A DNA stretch of 64,000 nt from Draconibacterium sediminis. Lineage in GTDB: Bacteria; Bacteroidota; Bacteroidia; Bacteroidales; Prolixibacteraceae. Of this stretch, positions 1 to 9,523 are shown piece after piece. The notes under the pieces are model-generated. The model was not told the origin of the DNA. It saw only the letters and a list, made by a program, of their open reading frames with translations, and did not search any database. Position 1 is the stretch's first letter; each line of letters opens with the position of its first letter. The position numbers and the translations under genes were made by a program. The stretch lies in the NCBI RefSeq assembly GCF_000949475.1, contig NZ_JRHC01000001.1, positions 434,001 to 498,000 of the forward strand, in the 5' to 3' direction.

Positions 1-1
1 A

Positions 2-532
2 AAATTTATTAAACTGGAAGAAATGGCCCCAAATTGTGGTCTTGTACAGTATAATCCTAAAGGAAGATCAAGATATAGGAACGACCTCGAGCTTTCTAAC
101 GTCAGTCTGCACCATGGCGAGTTTTCTTTTTCCATCGCATTCGATTTTTCAAAGCAGCTTCTGCCGAATAGTTACTTTGATGAATTAGATATTTATGAAT
201 GTAACTTGGATTATTCGATATCTTCTGTTGTTCCATTTGATAACCTTTCTCCAGATCAACAGGCTGGTGCCCAGGAGCCTATTAAAACGCACGGTGCGAC
301 CCATGTCGTAACATTTGAAAAGACCGGAGCTCCATGGGGAGAAATGGAAATTTCAATTTTAAATAAAAAACCTATATGGATTGATGAGTCAAGCACTACA
401 GATGATTGTGCAGTCGTTGACACCACGAAAACGTTTGGTCTTTCATATCTAATAGATGGCATTACCAAAGCATATGACAAAGTGAACGAGACCCCAAACT
501 TAGCTGAATACAGAATTAGTATAAAACAATAA
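2..532 (+). CDS. C-terminal part of an unknown protein (5' truncated by window edge)
   Basis: The reading frame is open from position 2 with no stop before the edge, so the first in-window ATG at 23 need not be the start and the gene probably begins upstream. The visible 177 residues are soluble in character, with no signal peptide or membrane segment. I recognise no family. The stop lies 10 bases before the next gene, and the frame leads directly into the tubulin-like/actin-like/motor operon, so it is most likely a component of that system. Confidence 0.7.
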   Translation, partial: KFIKLEEMAPNCGLVQYNPKGRSRYRNDLELSNVSLHHGEFSFSIAFDFSKQLLPNSYFDELDIYECNLDYSISSVVPFDNLSPDQQAGAQEPIKTHGATHVVTFEKTGAPWGEMEISILNKKPIWIDESSTTDDCAVVDTTKTFGLSYLIDGITKAYDKVNETPNLAEYRISIKQ

Positions 533-542
533 ATTTATCAAT

Positions 543-959
543 ATGAACCTGAATGATGTTCTTGCAAATTTGTATGAAATGGATTGGTTATATGACCAGC
601 CCTTTAGTCTAGAGTTGTATAACAATGGGGCATATGTCCTACTTTTCTTATCTGCTTTAGCACCATCGTTTATTTTTATGGCAATTTTTTACTTTTTAAT
701 CAAGTATCCATTCTGCAAATGGTATCATTGGCTCATTGTATTAATTGCGGGATTAATAGTAACCGATGTACTCACCCAGCGAGTCTTATATAATTTTCTT
801 GCAGTTCCTATTGCTAACTCAGCACAAGGAATAAACAGTTTTCTTTTAAAACAAATACTACTTAACTCATTCCTTTCACTGCTGTTTGGTTTTATTGCTA
901 CACTAATATTTAAACGTGCGCCGCTTCCACAGCATAATATTCCATGGTCTAAATCATAA
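543..959 (+). CDS. Small three-helix membrane protein
   Basis: This 138-residue protein has three hydrophobic segments at about residues 28-55, 60-78 and 104-125, which makes it an integral inner-membrane protein. I do not recognise a family. It sits 10 bases after the preceding gene and 11 bases before the tubulin-like gene, so it is almost certainly co-transcribed and could be a membrane anchor or accessory for that machinery (inference). Confidence 0.75.
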   Translation: MNLNDVLANLYEMDWLYDQPFSLELYNNGAYVLLFLSALAPSFIFMAIFYFLIKYPFCKWYHWLIVLIAGLIVTDVLTQRVLYNFLAVPIANSAQGINSFLLKQILLNSFLSLLFGFIATLIFKRAPLPQHNIPWSKS

Positions 960-970
960 AAAAATATACT

Positions 971-2419
971 ATGCCTAAATTATACATATTTGGTATTGGC
1001 GGAACTGGATCCCGCGTTTTGAAAGCATTTACGATGCTTTTGGCTTCGGGCGTTAAGCTTGGGAATGATATAAACTCTGTAGTTCCCGTCATAATAGATC
1101 CCGATGCTTCAAATGGTGATTTAAATCGTACTGTTGATATAATCAAATTATATCAAAGTATTAGAAACGAAATTACTGATCCTGGCGAATTCTTTGGGAC
1201 GAGGTTGGAAACCGTTTATCAAACTCAAAATAATTCACCATTTGCCGCTGATCAGCTACAGTTCAATATAAATGGTGTCGAAACGAAAAAATTCAAACAA
1301 TTTATAGGAGATGGTGCTTTTTCCCCACAAAATGATGCAATAAAGGAACTTTTGTTTTCCGACAACAATCTTGAAGCGGATATGAGTGTCGGATTTAAAG
1401 GACACCCTAATATTGGTAGTGTTGTATTAAAGTCACTTGTCGATAATCCTCAGTTTGCTCAATTTGCCCAATCTTTTCAAAGAAACGATAAGATATTTAT
1501 TGTTAATTCAATTTTTGGAGGTACAGGTGCAGCTGGCTTTCCATTGTTATTAAAGGTATTGAGGAGTGGGGATCCCAAGATTACTAATTGTCAGGATATT
1601 CAAAATGCTCATATTGGTGCAATAACCGTATTACCATATTTTAATGTAACTAACGATACTGAAAGTCAGATTAGTTCTGACACGTTTATGGAAAAGGCGA
1701 AATCGGCTATGGGATATTATCAACGATCAATTATTGCCAACAACGAGCTGAATGAGTTATATTACATTGGAGATGACCTTCAAGCTACTTTTAAGAACAA
1801 TGAAGGAGCAAAAGCTCAAAAAAATGATGCGCATTTTGTTGAACTTGCTTCTGCACTTGCAATATTTGATTTTGTTAAGCAACCAGGGAATAATACTCAA
1901 ACACAATTCAAGGAATTTGGAATACAAGATGGTTCTAAACAAGATTTCACAATGTTGGATGCTACAACACGTCAACTTATAACAAAGCCAATGAGTAAGT
2001 TCGCAATGAGCAAATTGTACTTAAAGGTTGGATTGTCAAAAGTTCGAAGTGCTAATACATTATGGTATGTAGGAGACTTAACAAAAACAAATGAGGCTTT
2101 TTTCAATTCCCCATCTTATACACATGAGATTGAACGATTCCAAGATTACTTTGAAGAATGGCTAAATGAAATGGCACTTAATAAAATGCCCTTTTCACCT
2201 TTTAATTTAAAAGTAAATAATAAAAATGCCCTATTTTTTATAGAAAATGTTAAACCAAGAAAGAAAGGAGTGATAAGATCAGATGATAGTTTTGATGGTC
2301 TTACCAAGGAGAATAACGAATGCTTTAAAAATTTTAACTCACACACTCCAACACACCAGTTAATAAAAATGTTGGAGGCATCAACGGAAAAGATATTAAA
2401 TCAAAGAAATCTGATCTAA
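971..2419 (+). CDS. Tubulin/FtsZ-like GTPase
   Basis: This 482-residue protein carries the two main tubulin-fold nucleotide signatures. An N-terminal glycine-rich loop reads FGIGGTGSR (residues 7-15), like the T1 loop. A G-box FGGTGAAG lies at 182-189, matching the tubulin/FtsZ signature GGGTGSG with one substitution. A strand such as HIGAITVLPY follows, as in FtsZ. It is not the cell-division FtsZ: the sequence is divergent and the context is accessory. It resembles the bacterial tubulin-like (Tubulin_2 type) proteins found beside conflict genes. It likely binds GTP and polymerises or assembles in the cytoplasm with the actin-like protein encoded 11 bases downstream. The fold call is well supported; assembly and role are inference. 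Confidence 0.85.
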   Translation: MPKLYIFGIGGTGSRVLKAFTMLLASGVKLGNDINSVVPVIIDPDASNGDLNRTVDIIKLYQSIRNEITDPGEFFGTRLETVYQTQNNSPFAADQLQFNINGVETKKFKQFIGDGAFSPQNDAIKELLFSDNNLEADMSVGFKGHPNIGSVVLKSLVDNPQFAQFAQSFQRNDKIFIVNSIFGGTGAAGFPLLLKVLRSGDPKITNCQDIQNAHIGAITVLPYFNVTNDTESQISSDTFMEKAKSAMGYYQRSIIANNELNELYYIGDDLQATFKNNEGAKAQKNDAHFVELASALAIFDFVKQPGNNTQTQFKEFGIQDGSKQDFTMLDATTRQLITKPMSKFAMSKLYLKVGLSKVRSANTLWYVGDLTKTNEAFFNSPSYTHEIERFQDYFEEWLNEMALNKMPFSPFNLKVNNKNALFFIENVKPRKKGVIRSDDSFDGLTKENNECFKNFNSHTPTHQLIKMLEASTEKILNQRNLI

Positions 2420-2430
2420 AACCTATTGTT

Positions 2431-5400
2431 ATGGCAAAAAAAGTTCTTCGAATACATAGTGGAGCGGTTAATACCGGCTGGTTTAATTCAACTCCGCCCT
2501 CTCCAAATGCAATTGCAGAGATATCTTCAAATAACAAAACCGGGAAGGTTGCAACCTCAATCCCAAGTCCATTTGCTCGAATTGATCTAGTTAAAAATGC
2601 ATTTAAAGAAATTGCGGATTCCGGTAATCTGGATGGAACAGAAGATAACCACAAACTCGTTTCCGATGCTTTGGATGTTGCCCAACTGTTTTTTGAATTC
2701 GATCAAGTAAAAAATCGTTACCCTAATGCAGAGATTATAGCGTGGAATCCTGTTACCGATGTTCAATCGGCACAATCAATTGCTAATACAAAAATATTTG
2801 CTGATACTCTTGAATTGTTTTGGAAGCAAGATGGTTCGACGTACAACTTTAATTTAACGAATCATCTTTTTATTCTAAAGATTAATTATAAAGTTATTGG
2901 CGCGACATCACCGGCAACTCTATTTTTTGCAGCTCCTGACGCACATAGAACTGATCTTAATTTTAGTTTTGGTAACGTTGTATTATTTGATGCCAACTAC
3001 GAAGCAATTTACGACAGAGATGACGAATTTATCGAATTTATCTATGCAATGTACAAACAGCCCAATTTTGCATCACTTTTCCCAGAGGTATATGATTATT
3101 TGACCAAGGCTTTGGCGACTATACAACAGCAAAATCCAACTCTTTGGAACAAGTTAATGCAATTTAGTCAAAATACACTTTCAACCTTTACTCCCCTAAA
3201 TGTAACTGGATTACCATTGGTAAATGTATGTGGATTAACTGTTTGCAAGAATGTCCTTAATCCGGTTATAATTGAGAGCAATAGCGGCTTTACGATTAAA
3301 GCCTCAAAAAATATTTCTAACTTAAAACACAAGCCATTAGTTCTTCCAGTGGAGAAGTTCTTTTCTGCCTGGGTATATACAAAATCTGGTTCTGTTTGGG
3401 ATTCGACTACAACTGTACCTGAATCTGATCCAACTCCTGTCTCCAAGCGCATTTTACCCGGCCAAGCAGTTCAGTATCCCTATCTGACAATGAATGATTT
3501 TCTGGAAGATGCTATCATTAAACTTCCTTATGAAATTAATAAAGATGCTTTTGATGATTGTGAATTTGGAGAATATTTACTTCCATTAAAACCGTTGTTT
3601 TTTGAATTATTTGATAATGCGGAACTGGTTTCAAACAACATGATCCAAATTGATACTACTGTACCTAATGCAGTTAGGGTATCTTTGACAATTCCTACAG
3701 CTAGTGGTGCAATTACCTATAACAAATTATACCGCCAAGACTCTATTTATGAGCGTGATTTCCATCTAGGAATGTTCCCGTTAATTGAATCGCATGAACA
3801 TAGCATACCAATTAATTATCATGTTGGGTTAGTGGATAACGAAGATGGAATATCAATACCATTTACTCTTGAACTTTGGGAAAAAAGTCATCAATTGCAA
3901 AATTTACAGAGTGTAACAAGAAAAGAAAAAGTAGTTGGATTGTCATCGGTTAGCTATAAATCCCGTGAATTCTTTGACAAAATTAAAATTGTTTCCAGTT
4001 CTTCTTCTGGCACAATAAGCGGATTTATTATTCCAAAGTTTAGAAGGTATCAACCCTCCTCTACGATAGCCAAAATTGCTTTCGATTTTGGAACAACCAA
4101 TACTCACATTGAATTCAAATATGATGCTGCTGCTGAGAAACCATTTGAAACGGAAGGATTATATGCTTCATTCTCACGAGAGGTTAGTATCGCAGATCAT
4201 ATCTTAGCTGACAAGCTTTTAAAAATGGAAATCTTCCCTGATAAAATACACAAGGAAAGTCAATGTAACTATCCTTTGCGTACTGCATTGCTTACCAATC
4301 AGAATACAAACTGGGGAGCTAATCCTGAAACATTTCAAGACAGTAATGTTGCCTTCTATTACGAAAAAGAAGGATCTCAGGAGCACCATGAGATTGTTAC
4401 TGATTTAAAGTGGAGAAATCTCTCAAATCCAATTGAAGGTAAAAAGTTGCAGCATTTTATTGATGGGATGCTGGAGGGTGTGAAGTACAACTTACTTTCT
4501 GATGGTATTTACCCGGCAAAGGCGGAAATAACTTGGCTTTATCCAATTAGCATGAGTATAAACCAAAAAAATCAGCTTTCAAATATATGGACTTCAGCTG
4601 TTAACAATCAATTCGGCAGTAGCACTAAAGTTTTTGATTTTCCCGAAAGTATTGCACCATATCAATATTATGCAAAAAATATGGGTCTAATGGGGCTTAC
4701 TGCAAGTATTGATATTGGAGGAGGATCAAGTGATATATCTGTTTTTGATCATCAAAACCCAATACTGATTTCTTCCGTAAGCTTCGCTGGTAATGCTGTT
4801 GTTGGTGACGGGTACAATAGTAATCTGGAAATCAATGGATTTTACAGGCAATTCAAAGATAGGTTCAACCATTCTTGTGATTTGAATGAAGGGAGTGAAC
4901 AGAAAGTGATTTTAAATCAAATCATTAACGGGAAAAATCCAAGCTCTTCAAATTTTAGTAGTTTCCTATTCTCAGTTGAGAAATCGATTTTTAATTATGG
5001 CGATGAATTAACTCACTCTAATTTGAAATTTTTATACCTGATTTTTTATGCTGCCCAGGCCTACAGTTTAGCAAAGACTATGAAGGGTATAGGATCTGCT
5101 AAACCATCAAATATCATTTTTAGTGGTTCAGGGTCGAAGTCACTTAATATTTTAGATAGTGATAGAAAATCACGCACACTAACAAAAGGAATATTTGATT
5201 ATATATTTGATGCGGTGTATGATTCTGAAGATGCCGACATTCGCATTGAATTAACTGATCAACCAAAAGAAGTTAGCTGCAAAGGAGCCCTTAATGCATC
5301 AGCGGTCAACCTAATAGGGAAAATTGGATTTTGGCTTGGAGGAAATAACTCAAATGATAAAGTTTGTTATTCTGACAGTGACAGTACGCCTGCATTGAAT

Positions 5401-5706
5401 TATACTTTTACTTCCGATTTTAAAACAGATATAATCAACTCAGTTAAAGATTTCTTCACCATTTTCGATGCTTATGTCAAGAAGCATAATCTAACGAATT
5501 ATTATGGTATAGATAATGACGTAATGAATGTTTTTGTTGGAATGAGGGAGAAGCATTTGGAGGATTATCTTGATGCTGGTTTAAAATTAAAAAGTGAGTT
5601 GGCAAGTAGTAACGATGAAACACTAACAGAAGGAGCTTTCTTTTATCCACTTGTAGGTCTGATAAACCGACTTGGTACAGAACTCACAGAAGGTATAGAC
5701 GATTAA
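2431..5706 (+). CDS. Large actin/Hsp70-fold ATPase with unknown N-terminal half
   Basis: In this 1091-residue protein the second half has the ASKHA nucleotide-binding pattern. Phosphate-1 motif FDFGTTNTH has its Asp at 552, phosphate-2 motif SIDIGGGSSD has Asp 761, and adenosine motif FSGSGSKS spans 897-904. The first roughly 540 residues are mixed alpha/beta and unrecognised. Size and layout are similar to SrfB-type virulence-associated proteins, but I cannot confirm homology. It lies directly after the tubulin-like GTPase, so actin-type and tubulin-type NTPases are encoded side by side. It is probably an ATP-driven filament or chaperone-like component. No signal peptide, so cytoplasmic. Confidence 0.85.
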   Translation: MAKKVLRIHSGAVNTGWFNSTPPSPNAIAEISSNNKTGKVATSIPSPFARIDLVKNAFKEIADSGNLDGTEDNHKLVSDALDVAQLFFEFDQVKNRYPNAEIIAWNPVTDVQSAQSIANTKIFADTLELFWKQDGSTYNFNLTNHLFILKINYKVIGATSPATLFFAAPDAHRTDLNFSFGNVVLFDANYEAIYDRDDEFIEFIYAMYKQPNFASLFPEVYDYLTKALATIQQQNPTLWNKLMQFSQNTLSTFTPLNVTGLPLVNVCGLTVCKNVLNPVIIESNSGFTIKASKNISNLKHKPLVLPVEKFFSAWVYTKSGSVWDSTTTVPESDPTPVSKRILPGQAVQYPYLTMNDFLEDAIIKLPYEINKDAFDDCEFGEYLLPLKPLFFELFDNAELVSNNMIQIDTTVPNAVRVSLTIPTASGAITYNKLYRQDSIYERDFHLGMFPLIESHEHSIPINYHVGLVDNEDGISIPFTLELWEKSHQLQNLQSVTRKEKVVGLSSVSYKSREFFDKIKIVSSSSSGTISGFIIPKFRRYQPSSTIAKIAFDFGTTNTHIEFKYDAAAEKPFETEGLYASFSREVSIADHILADKLLKMEIFPDKIHKESQCNYPLRTALLTNQNTNWGANPETFQDSNVAFYYEKEGSQEHHEIVTDLKWRNLSNPIEGKKLQHFIDGMLEGVKYNLLSDGIYPAKAEITWLYPISMSINQKNQLSNIWTSAVNNQFGSSTKVFDFPESIAPYQYYAKNMGLMGLTASIDIGGGSSDISVFDHQNPILISSVSFAGNAVVGDGYNSNLEINGFYRQFKDRFNHSCDLNEGSEQKVILNQIINGKNPSSSNFSSFLFSVEKSIFNYGDELTHSNLKFLYLIFYAAQAYSLAKTMKGIGSAKPSNIIFSGSGSKSLNILDSDRKSRTLTKGIFDYIFDAVYDSEDADIRIELTDQPKEVSCKGALNASAVNLIGKIGFWLGGNNSNDKVCYSDSDSTPALNYTFTSDFKTDIINSVKDFFTIFDAYVKKHNLTNYYGIDNDVMNVFVGMREKHLEDYLDAGLKLKSELASSNDETLTEGAFFYPLVGLINRLGTELTEGIDD

Positions 5707-5761
5707 TTTAACTCTCACAGTTGTTTGGATAATTTTATCCAGACACAATACAATACAAATA

Positions 5762-7099
5762 ATGAAATATATCCATATCCTGGGACTATTGGTGTTTTTT
5801 TTTGCAGCCTGTTTGGTCCAAGCTCAAAACAAATTGCTTGAAACATCAGAATTGAATGCGTATCAGAAGGAAGTCAAAAGGTTTGTTCCTGAATTAATTG
5901 ATGCAGCGATGGGGCATTGCTTCGAAAAAACGAATGAAACCGAGAAGGAGATAGCTGGTAGAAAATTGTTCAAGGAAAAGTACATTCGAAACGTTGAATG
6001 GCAAAAAAGAGAAATGCAAATTTTCTTGCAAGATAATTCGTGGCCAGGCATAAAAGGAAGCTACGTTGAAAGACTAATTGATAAGTATATCGAACTAGAG
6101 AAACATGTAATTGATGAACAGAGCGCATTATACGCTCTCGACGATTTGGCAAGGTTTGATCCTCTGAAATATAAATTCTATTCAAATGAGATAGCATTAA
6201 GTCTTGCCGCAAATTATAAAGCAGGTATTAAAGGCCTTTCATCAAATATTGAACTAGAAAAGCGAATAGAAAAATCTACAGATGCCACTACGAAAGAACA
6301 AGAAAAGAATTATGCTGAAGACACTCCAGAACCAACTGACGATATCCTTCAGTCCTTAGAACAGGTAAATTTTCATGAGGCTACTGATAAAACTACCACA
6401 ATGTCAACCATTAATTTCTATGTACTTGTAGCTGTCATATTTGTGCTTTTTGTCATTATCATCATTTTGCTTTATAAATTAAGACTGAAAAACATGCAGT
6501 TGACACACAAGAAAGAAGACCTATATTGGCAAAAGAATAATTCCAATACTGTAAGTAAAAGAGACTATGATCATCTTGAAAGAATGTTTAAAGACCTTGA
6601 ATCGGATTATATCAAATTAAAAAATATAAATACAGGATCCTCTACGCCGCAGAACGTTGATCCATCAGAAAAAATATTTGAAACACTGCCCGGTGATGGT
6701 CAGAAGAAAGTGGATGAACAGGCGGCGAAGCCGAACAGTCCTGAATCAGAGATGATTGGAGAGAAAGAAAAACAATCAAAACAAGATCCAAAGGAATACT
6801 TTTTTGATGATTTTAATAACGGCATGTTCTTATCAAAAGCAAAATCGGAGCCCAAAAAATGTGTCTATAAAATTACTTCCACCAACGATTCATTTGACAT
6901 CCTGGAATTAATAGTTGATAAAAATAGGATGGCAAATTACATCACAAACAAGAAAATATATTTACCTGAATATTTATGTAATATCAAATATGTACCTGGA
7001 GGTAATCAATCAAAAATTCAGAATATGATTCCAGGTAAAGTTCATCTTGAAAATGACAAATGGATTATTCAAGATAAAATTAAGCTGGAAATTAAATAA
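5762..7099 (+). CDS. Signal-bearing single-span membrane scaffold protein
   Basis: This 445-residue protein has an N-terminal signal peptide (hydrophobic stretch, then AQNK at about 22). A helical, charged exported region of about 190 residues follows, then one strong transmembrane segment at about 217-238, a coiled-coil-like stretch, a low-complexity acidic/lysine linker and a compact C-terminal domain of about 110 residues. Topology is therefore a periplasmic head and a cytoplasmic tail, suited to bridging the cytoplasmic NTPases and the envelope motor (inference). The 55-base gap before it, the largest so far in the run, contains a 16-base palindrome at 5726-5741. No family recognised. Confidence 0.8.
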   Translation: MKYIHILGLLVFFFAACLVQAQNKLLETSELNAYQKEVKRFVPELIDAAMGHCFEKTNETEKEIAGRKLFKEKYIRNVEWQKREMQIFLQDNSWPGIKGSYVERLIDKYIELEKHVIDEQSALYALDDLARFDPLKYKFYSNEIALSLAANYKAGIKGLSSNIELEKRIEKSTDATTKEQEKNYAEDTPEPTDDILQSLEQVNFHEATDKTTTMSTINFYVLVAVIFVLFVIIIILLYKLRLKNMQLTHKKEDLYWQKNNSNTVSKRDYDHLERMFKDLESDYIKLKNINTGSSTPQNVDPSEKIFETLPGDGQKKVDEQAAKPNSPESEMIGEKEKQSKQDPKEYFFDDFNNGMFLSKAKSEPKKCVYKITSTNDSFDILELIVDKNRMANYITNKKIYLPEYLCNIKYVPGGNQSKIQNMIPGKVHLENDKWIIQDKIKLEIK

Positions 7100-7109
7100 G
7101 CATAACCAT

Positions 7110-8816
7110 ATGAATAGTATAGAAGAATATATTGTAAATCATCCTCTTCATATTGTTGAAATAGTACTTATTTCATTTATCATTTTACGCCAGTTCTACT
7201 TGTTTTTTCAATCAAAGGCAAGAATAAAAAGACTGAAAGATTTAGACCTGCACACCGTGGGAGTGATTAATACACCTTTGACATTTGATAACATTAGAGA
7301 GTGCAATGATGATGAGATTTTTCATGAGGTTTTAGAAGCCAGACAAGCGAAGGAAGATGGGATTCCTATTCCTCAAAGCAAAAAGATTGTGGTTATTCCA
7401 CTATTGTATTCAGACAACAAAATATCAGAGACTGCACAAATAATAAAGGAATTAAACAGATATATCGTTAAAAACGATGGACAAACAGTAAACTTTCATA
7501 TCATTCAAGATATTGTTGAACGCAATTACCAGGTATTGGATGATGAAATAAATCACACCATGCCCACTCCTTTGTATTTAGGGTTGGCTGCAACAATGCT
7601 TGGAATTATCTTCGGACTGGCCGGGATGAGCTTTACAAAAGCAGATGATGTGGATATCATGTTATTAATTCAAGGTGTAGGAATTGCCATGGTTGCAAGT
7701 TTTATTGGCCTGTCTTTAACAACAATACTGTCTACTTTCTTTTATAAAAAATCTAAAACGGAAGCTGAAAAAGAAAAGAACCTCTTTTTCTCAAAACTTC
7801 AGGCAGAACTTCTTCCTGAATTACTACGTCAGGGAATTAGTGGAATTGAGGGTCTCTCAAGACAGCTAAAAAGCTTCGCTGGTGCTACGAAGGAATCTAC
7901 AAATCAGTTAGTTGCCATAAGTGAGCAAACTCAAACTACATTAGTCAAACAAAATGAGTTGATTAAAAGAATAGAGAATTTGAATATCGCAGAACTCTCA
8001 ACTGCCAGCATGATGGTGTTTGATAGGCTTGAAAGCAATCTGGAATCATTCAAAAGCTTCTCGAATCATTGGGAGGCATTGATAAACTCCATCTCTCAGA
8101 CTGAAAAATTGGTCATCCATTTGGAGACTCTTGTTTCGAAGATTACTGGTGTTGATCAGCTTGCTGAGGGAATAAAGAGATCCATTGAAGAGTACAGGTC
8201 TACAATGAATTTCTTCACGAAACATATTGCATCATTTGAACAACTTGAAGAAAGTGCCGTGTCGGCTGTACAAAAATGTGATACTGGCGTAGCCGACGCT
8301 GTCAATTCCTTATTGAAGAATATTCATGATAGGATGAAGCAGTTTGAAGACCATAATACCACTATAGATGTTGAGCTTAAGGATGCGGGTGTGGCTCTAA
8401 GAGAATCAGTACATCAAGCAACTCAAACACAATTATCTTTACTCACACAAGTTTATTCTGAAAAAATTCCAGCTTTCGACAAGTTGAATGTATTGCCAGA
8501 AATTGAAGCTTCAGCAGCAAATATTTCTAAACGATTTAGCGAGCAAAATCCTGTTTCAAACAGTGAACTAATGCAAAAGTTTGATAACCTGGAAGAAGTA
8601 CTAGGAGTTATATCGAAGAATTTAATTGCACTAGAAAAGATAGCGAATCAAGGTATAAATGTTAGTAATGCTTCTCTTAGTACTAACGGCCACGAAATGT
8701 CTACGCGAAAAACGCTTCTTAAAAAAGTTGAGCAATTGCTGATAATTGGTGCTGCAGCATCGGTCATTGCTTTTATTGTTTTTATTCTTATTGTTATAAT
8801 TCTTCCAACTTCATGA
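7110..8816 (+). CDS. ZorA/MotA-like stator subunit with long tail and extra C-terminal TM helix
   Basis: An upstream TTG-type start overlapping the previous gene is possible, but the ATG at 7110, 10 bases after that gene's stop, gives a protein of 568 residues with a clean N-terminus. Membrane segments lie at about 13-33, 153-175 and 183-212. The second and third follow the MotA/TolQ/ExbB pattern (small residues, TPLYLGLAATMLG and GVGIAMVASFIG). A helical tail of about 330 residues follows, as in ZorA of Zorya defence systems. Unlike typical ZorA, the protein ends in another transmembrane helix at about 542-565, so the tail must return to the membrane. It overlaps the MotB-like gene by 4 bases (ATGA), as expected for a two-subunit ion channel. 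Confidence 0.85.
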   Translation: MNSIEEYIVNHPLHIVEIVLISFIILRQFYLFFQSKARIKRLKDLDLHTVGVINTPLTFDNIRECNDDEIFHEVLEARQAKEDGIPIPQSKKIVVIPLLYSDNKISETAQIIKELNRYIVKNDGQTVNFHIIQDIVERNYQVLDDEINHTMPTPLYLGLAATMLGIIFGLAGMSFTKADDVDIMLLIQGVGIAMVASFIGLSLTTILSTFFYKKSKTEAEKEKNLFFSKLQAELLPELLRQGISGIEGLSRQLKSFAGATKESTNQLVAISEQTQTTLVKQNELIKRIENLNIAELSTASMMVFDRLESNLESFKSFSNHWEALINSISQTEKLVIHLETLVSKITGVDQLAEGIKRSIEEYRSTMNFFTKHIASFEQLEESAVSAVQKCDTGVADAVNSLLKNIHDRMKQFEDHNTTIDVELKDAGVALRESVHQATQTQLSLLTQVYSEKIPAFDKLNVLPEIEASAANISKRFSEQNPVSNSELMQKFDNLEEVLGVISKNLIALEKIANQGINVSNASLSTNGHEMSTRKTLLKKVEQLLIIGAAASVIAFIVFILIVIILPTS

Positions 8817-9523
8817 AAAAACATAATTTCTTCTGGATTAGCTACTCCGATCTGATGACATCAATGTTTTTTGTAATGATGGTGCTTTTTATTGTTACTA
8901 TTATTAAATTAAGAGGCACCATTGAAGCGCTCGAAGAAGAAAAAGAGATTCTTCAAACAGTTCAAAAGAATGTCGAACAGTTACAGGATCGAAATGATTT
9001 ATTCATCTACGATTCTAAATACAAACGATACACTTTAAAATTTGATGTACAGTTTGTTACGGATAGCAGTGCCATAAGCTCAACAAGTCTTGAGAATTAT
9101 CATACAACTAGAACGAAGCTGGTGGAGACAGGGACTGAGTTAAAAAAGATTATTGATAATCTCAAATATTTGCAAAGAACCGATAGTGCCTATCAAAATG
9201 TTAGTTACATGATTGTGGTTGCTGGAAGTGCATCTAAATCAGGGAAAGAGGATCATAATTTTGAATTAAGTTATTTAAGAGCATATAACCTATATAAGTT
9301 TTGGAGGGATGAGGGTAAAATTGATTTCGATGAGGAGAGCTATCATGAACTTGTGGAGTTTCAGATTGCAGGAAATGGGATAGGAGGAGTTGGGCGCTTT
9401 GAACCTGATCCAGGAAAAAATTTTACAACTCGCAATCAAAGATTTATTATCAATGTAGTTCCAAAAATTGGCTCTTATAACGTAAATAAAGACGAAACGT
9501 CTACTAATTTAGACTTTAGATAA
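8813..9523 (+). CDS. ZorB/MotB-like stator subunit with OmpA-like domain
   Basis: This 236-residue protein has a short cytoplasmic N-terminus, a single membrane helix beginning WISYSDLMTSMFF, and Asp13 in the position of the ion-carrying aspartate of MotB/ZorB. A short coiled coil follows, then an OmpA/MotB-type peptidoglycan-binding domain (NFELSYLRAYNL and TRNQRFIINVV motifs, about residues 130-225). With the preceding ZorA-like protein it should form a proton- or sodium-driven rotary stator anchored to the cell wall. The start overlaps the stator A gene, and the stop overlaps the next start by one base (TAATG), so translation is coupled. Confidence 0.88.
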   Translation: MKKHNFFWISYSDLMTSMFFVMMVLFIVTIIKLRGTIEALEEEKEILQTVQKNVEQLQDRNDLFIYDSKYKRYTLKFDVQFVTDSSAISSTSLENYHTTRTKLVETGTELKKIIDNLKYLQRTDSAYQNVSYMIVVAGSASKSGKEDHNFELSYLRAYNLYKFWRDEGKIDFDEESYHELVEFQIAGNGIGGVGRFEPDPGKNFTTRNQRFIINVVPKIGSYNVNKDETSTNLDFR

